In this document: positions 36,799-44,854 of the stretch, in pieces | How the letters are laid out: each line of letters opens with the position of its first letter | Position numbering within the stretch: the stretch's first letter is position 1 | From: Arthrobacter frigidicola | GTDB lineage: Bacteria > Actinomycetota > Actinomycetes > Actinomycetales > Micrococcaceae | NCBI GenBank assembly: GCA_003602285.1 | Contig: QZVU01000001.1 | Span: 682,001 to 746,000, forward strand | DNA: 64,000 bases | Reading direction: 5' to 3' | Made by a program: the position numbers and the translations under genes | The notes under the pieces: generated by a model | Told to the model about the DNA's origin: nothing | The model's input: only the letters and a program-made list of their open reading frames with translations | The model's database searches: none

Positions 36799-37751
36799 CG
36801 GACTTCAGAATGCTGTTTGGGGTGGGGGTCTCCGCACTCGCACTCTTACTCGCCCATCCCACAAGTGCTTCTGCAGAGGGGTCTGGAGTAACTTTCGATG
36901 AAAATGAAGTTTGGGCGAGGAACATCATCCGGAGCGAAGCCGGCGGGGTTATGCCACGTGAGGCATCACTGGAAAACCCCTCAGAACCAGCCGCCGCACT
37001 GCCTGCCGACGATGGCATCGATTACTACTACGAGCGCGTCTGCACCAGTCGAACGGGTGAAGCTCTCGATCCTGCCCGATGCGTCCTGCTGAACGATCAA
37101 TGTGATGCTAAACCCGATGGGGTCTTCGTCGAATGGATTCAAGTTGATCGCCGTACCGATCCACCGCGTGAGACAAGGACTGGCCGAAACGCGTGCATCT
37201 ATCCCGGCGAAGCACCCGAACCACCGACGGCCGGCGAACCCGCTGCTGAACCTATCGTCATCACGATTGCTGAGTTCCAGAGTCAGCCGATCGCCCCATC
37301 CGTCGTGTTGTCCCAGCCGCGTAACTTCGGGCTAAAGAACGCACACTCGAATGTGTATGCCGAGGCCCAGGAACAGGAATTCACATTCGACTTCCGCAAC
37401 GCGCAGATCAGCTTGCGCGCATGGCCGGTCTCGTACCGTTGGGATTACGGCGATGGAACCAGCACCACCACGACCGTTCCCGGCGGCCCAGCCGAAGGCG
37501 ACGCCTTCAACACGGAGACTCCCACAAGCCATCAATACTTCGAAACTGGCGATTACAACGTCACATTGACCACGTTCTTCGCTGGTGACTATTCGGTCGA
37601 TGGTGGTCCGTTCCAACCCATAGCGGGCCAGGCGGAAGTCCCATCGGCTCCGCATCTCATGAGCATCTGGCGCACCGAAGCCCATTCAGTGGCGGACGAC
37701 TGCCTCGAGAACCCCTCGGGCATCGGCTGTACGACACCGCTGGATCGTTAG
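36795..37751 (+). CDS. Secreted PKD-domain protein
   Basis: A 318-residue exported protein. The ATG at 36795 overlaps the stop of the upstream lipoprotein; residues 1-28 form a signal peptide (LFGVGVSALALLLAHPTSASA/EG). A first part has four conserved cysteines (VCTSRTGEALDPARC, NDQC, RNAC). A PKD-like beta-sandwich follows (about 200-285), with YRWDYGDGTSTTTT and SHQYFETGDYNVTLTTFFAGDY. It ends with another Cys pair (DDCLENPSGIGC). No catalytic domain or wall anchor is seen. It probably binds or displays at the surface together with the DUF6318 lipoproteins; the role is unknown. Base composition is lower in GC than average for the window. Confidence 0.85.
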   Translation: MTDFRMLFGVGVSALALLLAHPTSASAEGSGVTFDENEVWARNIIRSEAGGVMPREASLENPSEPAAALPADDGIDYYYERVCTSRTGEALDPARCVLLNDQCDAKPDGVFVEWIQVDRRTDPPRETRTGRNACIYPGEAPEPPTAGEPAAEPIVITIAEFQSQPIAPSVVLSQPRNFGLKNAHSNVYAEAQEQEFTFDFRNAQISLRAWPVSYRWDYGDGTSTTTTVPGGPAEGDAFNTETPTSHQYFETGDYNVTLTTFFAGDYSVDGGPFQPIAGQAEVPSAPHLMSIWRTEAHSVADDCLENPSGIGCTTPLDR

Positions 37752-37936
37752 GAGCACCGGGTTCCGCCTGCAAGGGGGAGTCAAGTGAGCCCCCCCTGGA
37801 CACCCTCAAGCGCGTGAGTTCGACTTAGCCGCCCAAAATCGACGGGGTCGACCTAGCCAACTTCAACCGCTGCGTCCGACCTAGTCGACCTCACCCGCCG
37901 GGCGCGATCTGGCCGCCCCTGTCGAGCTGGTCCTCG

Positions 37937-39313
37937 CTAGCCGGGGACGGGTTCGGGTTGGGTCTGGTAGGTGCGTCCGGCCGGGGAGGTGGCGGTGATG
38001 ATTCCGGGTGAGGGTTGGTTGTAGTGCCAGAGGCCCTGGCTTTTGAGCATGTGGTGTCTTCGGCACAGGTGGGCGAGGTTGTTGTGGGCGGTGGTTCCGG
38101 CCCGGGACCAGGGGATGGTGTGGTCCAGTTCGGCGGCGGCGGCGGAGCGGTTGCAGCCGGGGTGGCGGCAGGTGCGGTCCCGGACGCGCAGCCACTTTTT
38201 CAGGTCCGCCGGCACCGTGTAGGTGTCCCGGCCGACGCTGAGCACGGCCCCGGTTTCGGGGTGGGTGAGCAGCCGGGTGAAGGAGGGGGCGTGGGCGGCC
38301 AGCCGGCGGGCCAGGTCGGGGTCGATGGGCCCGTAGCCTTCGAGTTCGCCGGGGGCGTCATCGACATCGAGGAGGGTCAGCACCGGCACGGTGACGTGCA
38401 CCTGAGCCTGGATCCCGTTCCAGCCCGCGCCGCCCGCACCGCCGGGGGCGGCACCCGCGCCGGCGGGGGCGGTGCCGGTGCCGGTGATGGTGGGGTCGGG
38501 GCAGGTGTGGGTGAGCAGGTCGGTGAGGACATCGGTGCGCAGCTGGGCCAGGGTGCGGGTCTCCTCGGGGCACTGCAGGGCCCGGGAGAGCCGGGTCAGG
38601 CGCCCGTCGATGGCCACGGCCTTCTCGGCCGGCAGGTACACGTTCAGCCAGGCCATGCCGTCGTCGTCGGGGTGGAAATCCACCCGGCGGTTCTTCCGGG
38701 CTGACCGGGTCCGGTCGGTGAGACTTTCCGGATGCAGTTCCGCGCGCAGCCGGCGGGCCCGGTAGGCCAGCTACGCCGCGGTGGTCTCCCGGGCGACCGG
38801 CAGGAGTTTCTCCTCGAAGTAGGGCAGGGCGAAGCCGGGCAGGCCGGCGGACTCCTCGATGAGGGTCACCGCGTGCCGCCAGGAGATGGCCCCGGCCTCC
38901 AGGGCGTCCAGGGTTCCCGGCAGATGCCCGGTGAGCACGAAGGCGTGCTGGATCAGAGACCCGGCGGTGCGCTCGGGGATCCGCAGGGCGCAGGCGACCT
39001 CCGAGGCGGCCAAGGTGTCCGCCAGGGACCCGGGGCGCATCCCGCGCTGCTCGAGGTGTTCCTCCGTGAGGACCCGGACCCGCTCGGTGAACCTCGCGCT
39101 CTGGGCATCCGCCCAGCTCTTCAGCCGCGCCAGCGCCTCCAGCCCACCGATGGCCTCCTCAAGGTCGGCCGTCTCCGCGGCCCCGCCGGTCAGGAACCCG
39201 GCGCCGAGGACCTGCGCGGCAGCCTCAAGCCACCCGGCGGCCTCAAGCCACCCGGGGTCCTGCTCCTGCGCCGTGGGATCCACCCCCAAATCCGGGGTTC
39301 CTGCCCTGTCCAT
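37937..39313 (-). pseudogene. DUF222/HNH endonuclease (13E12 repeat type) interrupted by an amber codon
   Basis: A single frame of 459 codons that would give a normal DUF222-HNH protein but has a TAG at 38773-38771. Before it: MDRAGTPDLGVD start and DUF222 helices (EALARLKSWADAQSARF, RIPERTAGSLIQHAF, ISWRHAVTLIEESAGLPG) to ETTAA. After it the same frame resumes at LAYRARRLRAELHPES and runs through to the HNH nuclease (LRVRDRTCRHPGCN, AELDHTIPWSRAGTTAHNNLAHLCRRHH). Both halves are otherwise intact, so the change is recent, a sequencing error, or rarely read through. The C-terminal piece has an internal ATG (38683) and could be translated alone. These genes are multicopy in Arthrobacter and act like selfish repeats. 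Confidence 0.85.
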
Positions 39314-39403
39314 AACCCAAGAATGTCATCTCCCACCGACATTCTTCGGCCGGAAAACCAGCAGGAAAGCAGCACGAAATAGGCAGGAGAAACCGCCGGA
39401 CGA

Positions 39404-40261
39404 CTAGCCGGCGAAGAGAGGCAGCGGTGCGCCCTTCACGCCGGGTTCCACCGCAAAAAGAGCACCCGCTGCCGGCTCCGCGCCAGGATCCAAGTTCTGG
39501 CGCGACGTCGTGATGTAGAGGATGCCGAGGTCGTCCCCGCCGAACGCACACGACGTCACCTGGGAGGCGGCGACCTCGACTGTCTCACGAAGTACGCCGT
39601 CGGAGCCGTAATGCGCCACGGCCGAGCCGCCGTAGAGGGCAACCCACAGCCCGCCGTCCTCGTCGATGGCCATCCCATCGGGCGCGCCCAGCTCGGGGTC
39701 AACTTCGGCGAAGGTGTGCCGGCCGGTGATCCGGCCAGTATCAAGGTCGTAATCCAGAGCATCAATGCGCTGTGTCGGGGTGTCGGAATAGAAGGCGGCG
39801 TCGCCAGCCGAATTCCAGTGCAGTCCATTTGAGGTAGTGACCCCGGGCAGCAGCGTCGAGATTGAGTGGTCCGCGTCAAGACTGAACAGGGTGCCGGCTC
39901 CGAAGTCGCCCTCCCACGCCATCGAGCCGCAGAGGAAGCGCCCGTGGGGGTCGCAGCCGCCTTCGTTCATCCTGATTGCCGGGTTATCGAAGGCGACCGG
40001 GCCCGGGGTGACCTTGGTGAAGTCCGCATCAGCGAAGGCAAATCCCTTTTCCACGCCGATGACGTATCCGCCGGACCTGCGTCCACGGATTACCGCCGCC
40101 ACCTTCGCGTCGACCGAGTGGCGTGCCAGGGAGCCGTCGGCGCTCCGTACGAGAACGTCGCCTTCCAACATGTCGACGAACAACAGCGACCGGCTTCGGG
40201 CGTCCCAATAGGCCCCCTCACCGTGGTACGTGCAGGGGTCAGTGAGCTGTTCGGCTTTCAT
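39404..40261 (-). CDS. SMP-30/gluconolactonase-like beta-propeller protein
   Basis: A 285-residue protein of the SMP-30/LRE family, six-bladed propellers that often hydrolyse sugar lactones with a bound divalent metal. Visible marks: EGAYWDARSRSLLFVDM with the metal Glu at the start, RMNEGGCDPHGRFLCGSM, TTSNGLHWNSAGDAAFYSDT with the metal Asn, and GAPDGMAIDEDGGLWVALYGG with the metal Asp. The ATG at 40261 has AGGTGG just upstream; a GTG two codons earlier is also possible. It lies 16 bases after a DUF3515 gene on the same strand. Substrate is unknown. Confidence 0.9.
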   Translation of the reverse strand: MKAEQLTDPCTYHGEGAYWDARSRSLLFVDMLEGDVLVRSADGSLARHSVDAKVAAVIRGRRSGGYVIGVEKGFAFADADFTKVTPGPVAFDNPAIRMNEGGCDPHGRFLCGSMAWEGDFGAGTLFSLDADHSISTLLPGVTTSNGLHWNSAGDAAFYSDTPTQRIDALDYDLDTGRITGRHTFAEVDPELGAPDGMAIDEDGGLWVALYGGSAVAHYGSDGVLRETVEVAASQVTSCAFGGDDLGILYITTSRQNLDPGAEPAAGALFAVEPGVKGAPLPLFAG

Positions 40262-40276
40262 CGCCACCTGTCATCC

Positions 40277-40765
40277 TCAGCCGTCAGCCGGCAGGTCGAG
40301 TTGGTCGGAAATACTGATGCACTTCCGCGTCTGGTCAATTTTGGACACGGGGTCGCCGAGTTGCACCAGGACCGTGCTTGAAGCGACCTCCTCGGGGTCG
40401 AAAAGCACCTCGACGGCAGGTTCGCGCCCGTAGGTGGTGGCGGTCCACGCGGTCTCGCCCTCGCTGAGCACCCAGTCGATGTCGTTGACCGAGACGCAGG
40501 CATCAGTGGTGGGCCCGGGAACTTCGACGCCGCAGCGGAGCACCACCTTTGATGGGTCGCCCCAGGCGGAGGTTGCCTGGCTGTTGGTTTCCCGCTGCGA
40601 GTGTTCGGCGACCTCCGGGGGCAGGGCGACCATCACATCGGCACAAGCAGGGTTCTGGGCGTCGGCGGCGGGATCGACATCGACAACGGGGGCGCAGGCA
40701 GCCGTTCCCACGAGCACGGCCGCAAGCGGCACCGCACTGCGAAGGAACCGGGCGAGAGAAGGCAT
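40277..40765 (-). CDS. DUF3515 family exported protein
   Basis: A 162-residue protein with an N-terminal signal (SAVPLAAVLVGTAAC) whose Cys may be a lipidation site, though the -3 residue is not Leu. The mature part has CADVMVALPPEVAEHSQRETNSQATSAWGDPSKVVLRCGVEVPGPTTDACVSVNDIDWV, with three cysteines, the DUF3515 pattern of actinobacterial envelope proteins. In related genomes this gene usually lies near ddl and thiL; here thiL is 2.1 kb away and ddl is at 25 kb. Function unknown. (Pattern shortened in my reading: CADVMVALPPEV and the LRCGVEVP/VDWVLSE core are the key parts.). Confidence 0.85.
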   Translation of the reverse strand: MPSLARFLRSAVPLAAVLVGTAACAPVVDVDPAADAQNPACADVMVALPPEVAEHSQRETNSQATSAWGDPSKVVLRCGVEVPGPTTDACVSVNDIDWVLSEGETAWTATTYGREPAVEVLFDPEEVASSTVLVQLGDPVSKIDQTRKCISISDQLDLPADG

Positions 40766-40912
40766 GCTTCAACCCTAATAGCTCCTTCACCGACACGCGG
40801 CACGGCGCCCCCGGCCCGCGACCGCCGGGCAGTAGGCTTCGTTCAGGGACGGACGGCGCCACCGGTTCCGGCACGGCAACGGCGGGCCCGTCCAAGCGAT
40901 CAGGGAAGTCAG

Positions 40913-41575
40913 ATGGTCTCACAATCAGTTATGCGTCGTTCAGCGACAGCAGCCCTCACACTCGGACTGCTGGCAGCGGCGGGGGTCAACCCCGTGCTGG
41001 CAACCTCCCAGCAGCAGCCACCGCCCGACGGCCAGTTTCATGAGCCTGCCCCACCAGTTCCCGCACCGAACCCATCGCCGGCAATCGACCCGGCCACCGG
41101 GTTCGCCATCGACAGCTACACGGGCTACCTGATTCATCCGCCCACCGGATACCTGATCGAGCCGACCACCGGATACCTGCTGCTTCCGGGATCACTGATC
41201 TACACGAATCTGCTGTACGACAAGGCCACCGGCGAGGTGACCGAGGTCGATCATGAAGCGCCTGCCTCGCCGGAACCGACGCCGAAGCCGACGCCGAAAC
41301 CGTCAGCAACGCCGACGCCGACTCCGTCCAAGACACCCGTTCCGGCCACGCCTTCCGCTCCCGCCCCGACGGTTGAGGCGCCTGCGCCGTCGACTTCCCC
41401 GACACCGACGGAAACACCGACGAGCAGGCCGACCCCGTCGGCATCAGCCGAAGCCGTGGAGGCGGAGCTCGCCTCATCGCGCGCACCCCTGGTGTGGGCG
41501 GTTGGCGCGGCGGTGCTGCTCGCGGCGATTGCGACGATCGTCATCGGAGTGCGACGGCGCCGGGCCGGCTCCTGA
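40913..41575 (+). CDS. Secreted wall-spanning protein with TGYLI repeats and Pro-rich stalk
   Basis: A 220-residue exported protein. ATG at 40913 with AGGGAAG upstream; signal peptide to about residue 30 (ALTLGLLAAAGVNPVLA). Residues 55-92 contain a short tandem repeat: TGFAIDSY, TGYLIHPP, TGYLIEPT and TGYLLLPG, each near 9 residues. A Pro/Thr/Lys/Ser stalk (TPKPTPKPS and similar) spans 115-175. The C-terminus is one membrane helix (about 190-212) then RRRRAGS. No LPXTG motif. The TGYLI units could be a small binding module displayed through the wall. It is divergent from the DUF3515 gene and upstream of the LCP gene. Function unknown. Confidence 0.75.
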   Translation: MVSQSVMRRSATAALTLGLLAAAGVNPVLATSQQQPPPDGQFHEPAPPVPAPNPSPAIDPATGFAIDSYTGYLIHPPTGYLIEPTTGYLLLPGSLIYTNLLYDKATGEVTEVDHEAPASPEPTPKPTPKPSATPTPTPSKTPVPATPSAPAPTVEAPAPSTSPTPTETPTSRPTPSASAEAVEAELASSRAPLVWAVGAAVLLAAIATIVIGVRRRRAGS

Positions 41576-41679
41576 GGTCGGAGTTCGGGCGGGTGACGCC
41601 CCGACGCCGCCCCTGACGTCCCCCGTTCACATCCCTGCCGGTAGCATGAGGGCTGGCCTTGAGGAAGAGGTGATGTGCT

Positions 41680-42720
41680 GTGTCTGGGTACGATGTCGAG
41701 CACGAATCTGCCGTATCGAGTGTGCGTCCGAAGAGGAAGCACCCGGTCCGCCTCACCCTCCTGCTTTTGGTGGGGCTGGTTGTCGTCGCTGCGGTTGTCG
41801 CCGGCGGGTACCTCTTCAACCTCGCGAACACCTTCAACTCGAAGAGCGACACCATTGACTCTGCATTCCCCTCAGGTGAGCGGCCCTCGCTTGAGCCAAG
41901 GGCGGAGGGCTCCCTCAACATCCTGCTCCTGGGGAGCGATTCGCGTGCCGAAGGTGAGGCTCCGGACCAGACAGGCTCCGATGGCCGCTCCGACACGATG
42001 ATGCTGATGCATATCCCCGCTGATCGGGATGACATCTTCATCATGTCGATCCTCCGCGATACCTGGACGGAGATTCCCGGGCACGGCGAAAACAAAATCA
42101 ATTCGGCGATTGCACTCGGGGGGATGCCCCTGGTGGTTGAGACCGTGGAGACTCTTCTGGATGCTCCCATCGACCACGTAGCAATCATCGATTTTGAGGG
42201 ATTCAAGGGCTTGACCGATGCGCTGGGCGGCGTTGAGGTCAACAACCCCGCAGCCTTCCAATCCAGCGGTGCCGACGGCGAGTTCTTCGCACAGGGTCCG
42301 GTCACGCTCCGGGGTGAGTCTGCCCTGAAGTTCGTCCGCGAACGGTATGCCTTCTCCGACGGTGATTACCAGCGCGTCAGGAATCAGCAGGTGTTTGTGA
42401 AGGCAGTGCTCGGTGAAGTCCTCAGCGCCAACACGTTGACCGATCCCGGAAAAGTCGCGGACGTCGTATCCAGGATCTCTCCCTATGTCAGCGTTGACGA
42501 AGACCTCGATGCGGCGGCCATCGGTCGCCTCGCCGTGTCACTCCGCAAGGTCCGTTCAGGAGACGTGCAGTTCTCGACCCTGCCGACCTTGGGCACTGGG
42601 ACCTCGGCCGACGGGCAGTCGATCGTCGTTAAGGATGAAGCCGGCGTCGCCGAGGTGGCTGAAGCGCTCAGCAATGACTCGCTGGGGTCGCTCCCGCTCT
42701 TTTCCGAATCGCCGCAGTAG
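41680..42720 (+). CDS. LytR-CpsA-Psr (LCP) family glycopolymer transferase
   Basis: A 346-residue type II membrane protein: basic N-terminus, one membrane helix (about 22-46), then an extracytoplasmic LCP domain. Family marks are LNILLLGSDSR, GRSDTMMLMHIPADRDDIFIMSILRDTW with the catalytic-type Arg and Asp, and GHGENKINSAIALGG. It ends with an LytR_C-less region. LCP proteins attach teichoic acid or other phospho-glycopolymers to peptidoglycan or, in actinobacteria, arabinogalactan-like polymers. Start GTG at 41680 has GAAGAGG about 11 bases away. The closest neighbours are a wall-spanning protein and thiL. Confidence 0.92.
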   Translation: MSGYDVEHESAVSSVRPKRKHPVRLTLLLLVGLVVVAAVVAGGYLFNLANTFNSKSDTIDSAFPSGERPSLEPRAEGSLNILLLGSDSRAEGEAPDQTGSDGRSDTMMLMHIPADRDDIFIMSILRDTWTEIPGHGENKINSAIALGGMPLVVETVETLLDAPIDHVAIIDFEGFKGLTDALGGVEVNNPAAFQSSGADGEFFAQGPVTLRGESALKFVRERYAFSDGDYQRVRNQQVFVKAVLGEVLSANTLTDPGKVADVVSRISPYVSVDEDLDAAAIGRLAVSLRKVRSGDVQFSTLPTLGTGTSADGQSIVVKDEAGVAEVAEALSNDSLGSLPLFSESPQ

Positions 42721-42876
42721 GGATGACCTGCTGGGTGAGAGTCAGCCCGGTTACTACGGGCGACGGATGCGGCGAGGCTCGATCCAGAAGTCCCAAATCG
42801 CAAGAACTTCCTTCGGCCCACCTCCCATCTGGTACCCATTCACGGAATCGTCACCCTCACCCCTTACGGTGGAACA

Positions 42877-43869
42877 GTGCCACTTACAGTCGGAGACCTG
42901 AGCGAATCAGCGCTGCTTGAGCGCATCTTCCCGCGCCTCGCGCGGGCGGAAGCAACAGTGGTGGGCCCCGGCGATGACGCGGCTGTCCTCGCCGCCCCGG
43001 ACGGTCGCACAGTGATCTCCATCGACACCCTGGTCCAGGACAAGGACTTCCGCCTGCTGCGTGAAAACGGCTTCGCGACGACCGGGTACGACGTCGGGTG
43101 GAAGTGTGCCGCCCAGAACCTCAGCGACATCAACGCCATGGGCGCCCGGGCCACGTCCCTGGTGGTCAGCCTCACCCTGCCCGCCGACATCGCAGTGGAG
43201 TGGGTCGAGGCCCTCGCCGACGGCCTGACCGACGCGATCGAGCAGCTGGGGGCCACCGGCTGCGGGGTGGTCGGCGGCGACCTTGGCGGCGGCACCGAAA
43301 TAGTCGTGACGGCAGCGGTGACAGGCACGCTTGAGGGCCGCGCCCCGGTCCTGCGCTCGGGCGCCCAACCCGGTGACGTTGTCGCGCTCGCGGGGACCGC
43401 GGGCCGGGCCGCCGCCGGCCTCGCCCTGCTCGAATCCGGAACCGCCCTTGAGGACCTGGGCGAGGAGGAGCTCGGCCTCATCGCCACGCAGTGCCGCCCG
43501 GAGCCGCCCCTGGCAGCCGGGCCGGAGGCCGCGCGGGCCGGTGCCCGTGCCATGCTCGATATTTCCGACGGCCTCATCCGCGACGCCGGCCGGATCGCGA
43601 AGGCCAGTTCGGTCGCCATTGACTTCGCTCCGGAGGTGCTGCGTGGGCTTGCCGAACCCCTTCAAACAGCGGGGCGCCTGCTCGGAAAAAATCCTCTAGG
43701 GTGGGTGCTCGGGGGAGGCGAGGATCACGGTTTGCTCGCGGTCTTCGGCCCGGAAATTACGCTTCCTTCCGGTTTTACTGCGGTAGGCTCGATATCGGCA
43801 GGGACGCCCCGTGTGACGGTTGGGTCGCAGGCTCCGGCTTCGATCGGATGGGATCACTTTGCACACTAA
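42877..43869 (+). CDS. thiL: Thiamine-monophosphate kinase
   Basis: A 330-residue PurM/ThiL-fold ATP-dependent kinase that converts thiamine phosphate to thiamine diphosphate. Marks: GPGDDAAVL with metal-binding aspartates, SIDTLVQDKDFR, GWKCAAQNLSDINAMGARATSL, GCGVVGGDLGGG and LDISDGLIRDAGRIA. GTG at 42877 gives VPLTVGDLSESALLERIF. The gene ends overlapping the start of the DAK2 gene. No other thiamine gene is present in the window. Confidence 0.96.
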   Translation: MPLTVGDLSESALLERIFPRLARAEATVVGPGDDAAVLAAPDGRTVISIDTLVQDKDFRLLRENGFATTGYDVGWKCAAQNLSDINAMGARATSLVVSLTLPADIAVEWVEALADGLTDAIEQLGATGCGVVGGDLGGGTEIVVTAAVTGTLEGRAPVLRSGAQPGDVVALAGTAGRAAAGLALLESGTALEDLGEEELGLIATQCRPEPPLAAGPEAARAGARAMLDISDGLIRDAGRIAKASSVAIDFAPEVLRGLAEPLQTAGRLLGKNPLGWVLGGGEDHGLLAVFGPEITLPSGFTAVGSISAGTPRVTVGSQAPASIGWDHFAH

Positions 43870-44854
43870 GATCACCGCGAACGCGACAGCGATGAAGCGA
43901 TGGTTAAGCAACGCCGAAGAGTCCCTCGGCAATCACAGCGACCGCCTCAACGCCATCAACATCTTCCCCGTCGCAGACGGCGACACCGGCACCAACCTGT
44001 ACCTCACCGTGTGCGCTGCCGCCCGGGCGGTGCACGACGCCGAAACCACCGACCTCGGCGAGCTGCTGGCCATCGCGGGCCGGGCCGCCATGGAGGACGC
44101 CCGCGGAAACTCCGGCACCCTCATCGCTGTCTTCCTCAGTGCCATCGCTGAGCCGCTGAAGGGAACCACCCGACTCACCTCCCGCCTCCTCGCCGCCGCA
44201 ATGCACAGGGCGCAGATCCGCAGCTGGTCCGCCCTGAGCGACCCCGTGCCCGGCACGATGCTCTCCGTGCTTGAGGCCGCAGCCCACGGTGCGGCCAAGA
44301 CGGCGGGTGAGCATGAGTCCGACGACAGCAACCATGCGCTCGCCCTGACCCTGCAGGCCGCAGTCGAATGCGCTCTGACAGCCGTGGTCGATACCGAAAG
44401 CCAGCTCGGCGCCCTCACCGAGGCTCGCGTTGTCGACGCCGGAGGCGTGGGCTTCCTGCTCATCCTCGATGCCCTGCGCGCCGCCTCCCTGGGCGAGGAA
44501 CTGCAGGACGAACTGCTCGACGGACTCCACGGCTACAACATTCAGGCACCCCACATCCACCGCGGAGCCGACACCGACGGGGTGGAGATCATGTTCACCA
44601 TGAACCTCAGCCCGCTCGACGCCGCCACGCTTCGACTGCACCTTGACGAACTGGGCGACTCAGTCATCATGAGCGCCGTCACCGAGGTCGAGGAGGGCTA
44701 TCGGTGGCGCGTCCACGTGCATGTCGTCGATCCCGAGCCCGCCCTCAAACTGATTCACGAGGCCGGAAACCCCGACAACATCTCGCTCACCCAGCTTTCC
44801 TCATCGGATGACGACGCCGCCGGAGCGCCGGTCCTTGAGGGCCATGGACAGTAG
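43859..44854 (+). CDS. DAK2 (DhaL-type) domain protein, FakA-like
   Basis: A 331-codon protein whose N-terminal two thirds is a DhaL/DAK2 nucleotide-binding domain. Marks: LNAINIFPVADGDTGTNL with the three metal-binding aspartates, EDARGNSGTLIAVFL, VVDTESQLGALTEARVVDAGGVGFLLILDAL. In Gram-positives such domains lie in FakA, the fatty acid kinase; this protein has only the domain and a 100-residue tail, much shorter than the about 550 residues of YloV/FakA. Start: TTG at 43859 inside the end of thiL, after GGATGGGAT; an ATG at 43892 would trim 11 residues before the motif. It overlaps recG at its end. Confidence 0.85.
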   Translation: MHTKITANATAMKRWLSNAEESLGNHSDRLNAINIFPVADGDTGTNLYLTVCAAARAVHDAETTDLGELLAIAGRAAMEDARGNSGTLIAVFLSAIAEPLKGTTRLTSRLLAAAMHRAQIRSWSALSDPVPGTMLSVLEAAAHGAAKTAGEHESDDSNHALALTLQAAVECALTAVVDTESQLGALTEARVVDAGGVGFLLILDALRAASLGEELQDELLDGLHGYNIQAPHIHRGADTDGVEIMFTMNLSPLDAATLRLHLDELGDSVIMSAVTEVEEGYRWRVHVHVVDPEPALKLIHEAGNPDNISLTQLSSSDDDAAGAPVLEGHGQ

